Of a stretch of 64,000 nt of DNA, positions 62,060 to 64,000 are shown one piece after another (the stretch's first letter is position 1; each line of letters opens with the position of its first letter). Under the pieces are notes generated by a model, which saw nothing but the letters and a program-made list of their open reading frames with translations, did not search any database and was not told the origin of the DNA. This DNA comes from Saccharopolyspora sp. NFXS83 (GTDB lineage: Bacteria; Actinomycetota; Actinomycetes; Mycobacteriales; Pseudonocardiaceae): contig NZ_JAPFGB010000017.1 in NCBI RefSeq assembly GCF_026241095.1, positions 1-64,000 on the forward strand, given 5' to 3'. Position numbers and translations under genes: made by a program.

Positions 62060-63343
62060 TCACTTCGGGATGTGCTCTTCGGCGGTGGGGATGGTGCCGG
62101 AGAGGCGGTGCGAGGTGTCGTAGTAGTTCGTTCCGTTGTCCTCGTCGTAGGTCTGCTCGTGGTACTGCTCCGAGCCGAACGCGCCGCGCGCGATCTGGCT
62201 TTCCGCCTTGCGCACGTCGGACACGGTCTCCGCCGTTTCACGGGCGGCGGCGTTGTTGATGCCGCCGCCTTCCCGCCACAGCGTGGCGTCGTCGACGAAG
62301 GACTTGGTGGCGTTCTGCGCCGACCGGCCCAGGTCGTCGGCGTTGCCCATCATCCCGACGCCGCGTCCGCCCAGTTGTTCGGCGCTCTTGCCCAGTCCTG
62401 CCGCCGCGTCGGCGCCGCGCGTCCCGGCGCTGCCGAGCGCTTCGCCGCCCTTGCCGACGGCGCTCGCGGTGGAGCCCAACGCGTCCGAAGCGCGGGAGGT
62501 GGCCTGCCCGGCTGCGGTCGCGGCCCCGCCCAGCGTCGGCGAGGCCGGGAACGCCTTCGCGCCACCGGTGGTGAGCTTGGCGCCGACCTTCGCGCCCGCC
62601 TCGGCCATGTCGTCGAGGGCCTTGGCCAGGTGCGTTCCGGCTTTGCCGAGCTTGCCGAGCAGCTGGCTGATCTTCGTGGCGATCTTGGACAGGGTCATCC
62701 CGATCCGCCCGGCCGCGTAGCCGAGGTAGCCCGCGACGGTCGCGCCGAAGCTGATGACGGAGCCCGCGAGCGCGGCCAGCGCGCCCTTGATGAGTTCGGC
62801 GACGATGGCGGCGATGATGTCCCGGATCAGGCCGCGGCAGGTGGCGACCATGGTGCCCGCGGTCGCCATCGCGCCCGAGGCGGTGCCCGCGCTGACCGAC
62901 ATGGCTTCGACGCCTTCGGCGAGTTCCGCGGACCGCTGCCGGTAGGCGTCGCAGGCCTGGCCTTGCCACTCGGCGCAGTCCGACTGGACCTGACCGGGGA
63001 TCTCCGCGGCCAGCTTCTCCAGGTCCGCCTTCACCTGCTGCCAGGTGTCCGCGCCCGCTTTGATCGCGTTCGGGTCGCCCGCGAGGAAGTCGAGCACTTC
63101 GCGCAGCGGCGCGAAGTGCTCCATGAGCCAGCCGACTCCGGCGGCCAGCGCGGAACCGATCGGGTCGATGGCGGTGATCAGCCCGTCCAGCGCGAGCACT
63201 CCGGCGCTGGCGGCGAATTCGCCCCAGTCCTCGTTGTTGAACGCGGTCCAGGTCGCCCGAGCGGAATCGACGATCCCGGCGCCCGCGGTCACCGCACCGG
63301 ATTGGACCGCCGCGCTGTCGGTATCGGTGAACATCCCGGTCAT
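62060..63343 (-). CDS. Large WXG-type ESX secretion substrate
   Basis: 427 residues, almost wholly helical and Ala/Gly-rich. Residues 95-150 (WQQVKADLEKLAAEIPGQVQ then EWQGQACDAYRQR) hold the WxG turn (WQG 126-128) of the type VII secretion helical hairpin. A hydrophobic stretch follows (171-212), then a repetitive Gly/Ala region, and a distinct polar C-terminus (SEQYHEQTYDEDNGTNYYD). Long ESX substrates of this form can carry C-terminal toxins, but I see no known toxin motif. Its start overlaps the EspC-like gene (ATGA). Confidence 0.72.
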   Translation of the reverse strand: MTGMFTDTDSAAVQSGAVTAGAGIVDSARATWTAFNNEDWGEFAASAGVLALDGLITAIDPIGSALAAGVGWLMEHFAPLREVLDFLAGDPNAIKAGADTWQQVKADLEKLAAEIPGQVQSDCAEWQGQACDAYRQRSAELAEGVEAMSVSAGTASGAMATAGTMVATCRGLIRDIIAAIVAELIKGALAALAGSVISFGATVAGYLGYAAGRIGMTLSKIATKISQLLGKLGKAGTHLAKALDDMAEAGAKVGAKLTTGGAKAFPASPTLGGAATAAGQATSRASDALGSTASAVGKGGEALGSAGTRGADAAAGLGKSAEQLGGRGVGMMGNADDLGRSAQNATKSFVDDATLWREGGGINNAAARETAETVSDVRKAESQIARGAFGSEQYHEQTYDEDNGTNYYDTSHRLSGTIPTAEEHIPK

Positions 63344-63639
63344 ATCTGCACCTGCCCGAGATCGTCGGAGTTCTTGTCGTCGATGTCCTGGTAGTCCGCC
63401 GCGGTCGCGCTCACCCGATCACCGAGGTCCGCGGTCAGCTCGGAGAACTTCTGGATCTCGGCGGCGGCCTGCTGCGAGGTCTGCCGGGCCTGATCGGCGA
63501 ACAGCTGGCCCACCAGGCCGAAGCTGTCGGCGCCGAACGAGACTCCCGCGCCCTGCTGGCCCGCCGCGGCGATGTCGCCGGCGAGTCCGGCGAGCCACTG
63601 CGAATGCGTGGTCAGCCGCGATGGCATGACGTTGAACAT
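63340..63639 (-). CDS. EspC-like type VII secretion protein (DUF2580)
   Basis: 99 residues: LTTHSQWLAGLAGDIAAAGQQ, GLVGQLFADQA, and a C-terminal helix with YQDIDDKNSDDL. This matches the small ESX-1 EspC/DUF2580 partner proteins. ATG has GGGGAG seven bases upstream. It sits between the YbaB-type gene and the WXG protein on one strand, the usual order of these secretion trios. Confidence 0.75.
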   Translation of the reverse strand: MFNVMPSRLTTHSQWLAGLAGDIAAAGQQGAGVSFGADSFGLVGQLFADQARQTSQQAAAEIQKFSELTADLGDRVSATAADYQDIDDKNSDDLGQVQI

Positions 63640-63658
63640 GGTTGCTGCTCCCCAGTGA

Positions 63659-64000
63659 TCAGCGAAGGTAGCTTCGCGGCGGCTCGTCGTCGAAGTCCGG
63701 ATCGTCGTTCCGACTCGCGGCGCCCTCGTCTGGTTCCGCCGGGAGCTGAGTTCGCAGGAATTCCATCGCGGAGGCGCCCGCGAACGGCTCCACGGTCTGC
63801 GCGACCTTGTGCGCGACCGCGCCCTGCGCTTGCGCGGACAGCCGCAGGATCGCGGCGCGCAGCTCGGACGGGCCGCGCTGCATCGAGCTCCGGTCGAACT
63901 GCACGTCCTGGAGCGCGCCGTTGGAGCCGACGGTGACCGAGACGCCGTCCTCGGTGGCGGTCTCGGCGAGGGAACCGAGCTGTTCCTGGATCTGCTGGGA
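63659..64000 (-). CDS. YbaB/EbfC family protein (partial, N-terminus outside window)
   Basis: The frame is open to the window edge, giving at least 113 C-terminal residues. VSVTVGSNGALQDVQFDRSS and LRAAILRLSAQAQGAV fit the YbaB/EbfC DNA-binding fold, followed by an acidic tail. Such proteins head ESX secretion gene clusters in actinobacteria (EspL-like). Its start lies beyond position 64000. The stop is 19 bases before the EspC-like ATG. Confidence 0.75.
   Translation of the reverse strand, partial: SQQIQEQLGSLAETATEDGVSVTVGSNGALQDVQFDRSSMQRGPSELRAAILRLSAQAQGAVAHKVAQTVEPFAGASAMEFLRTQLPAEPDEGAASRNDDPDFDDEPPRSYLR

Overview
The window is high-GC DNA (roughly 70% by eye) with many GTG starts, 4-base stop/start overlaps and TAnnnT -10 boxes close to start codons. 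Gene order follows the conserved actinobacterial chromosome block seen in Mycobacterium: ruvCAB-yajC-secDF-apt-rel-PPIase-MBL-hisS, aspS, rarA, alaS-ruvX-mltG-aroE, aroCKBQ-pepQ-efp-nusB, pyrRBC-carAB-pyrF. BldD, GntR-controlled PTS genes and several multi-copy palindromic intergenic elements point to a Pseudonocardiaceae actinomycete, most likely Saccharopolyspora or a close relative. The genus is an inference; no rRNA is present, and I saw no tRNA or CRISPR array.

Left part (1-25.5 kb): a DUF4262 protein, Holliday junction processing (ruvCAB), the Sec accessory genes yajC-secD-secF, purine salvage (apt), the stringent-response enzyme Rel, a P450 with unusual active-site residues, a membrane cyclophilin, an MBL-fold hydrolase, hisS, a YibE/F membrane protein, a Rv2578c-like radical SAM protein, an XRE regulator, aspS, a DUF389 protein, and a kinase-fold/GNAT pair.

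Middle (25.5-46 kb): a small secreted protein, a beta-carbonic anhydrase followed by a SulP transporter (probably a bicarbonate unit), rarA, a D-2-hydroxyacid dehydrogenase, alaS-ruvX-mltG-aroE, a secreted serine protease, a split PTS (HPr, EIIC and a GntR regulator divergent from EIIB and EIIA, with a dre-like operator between them), a prepilin peptidase and aroC-aroK-aroB-aroQ. The protease and PTS genes sit between aroE and aroC and look like accessory genes placed in a core cluster.

Right part (46-64 kb): a lipoprotein with a beta-propeller glycosidase look, pepQ-efp-nusB, convergent bldD with an intact c-di-GMP signature, and a compact pyr operon headed by a PyrR-binding hairpin next to the pyrR Shine-Dalgarno. 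After the pyr terminator come a broken gene with the short LQRS-GN leader typical of proteins linked to contractile injection systems, and a type VII (ESX) secretion trio: a large WXG-type protein, an EspC-like protein, and a YbaB/EbfC protein cut by the window end.

The two most unusual things are an interspersed family of palindromic intergenic elements (five copies, one carrying a 64-bp tandem array) and the twice-frameshifted effector-like gene, whose second break lies on a G7 homopolymer.
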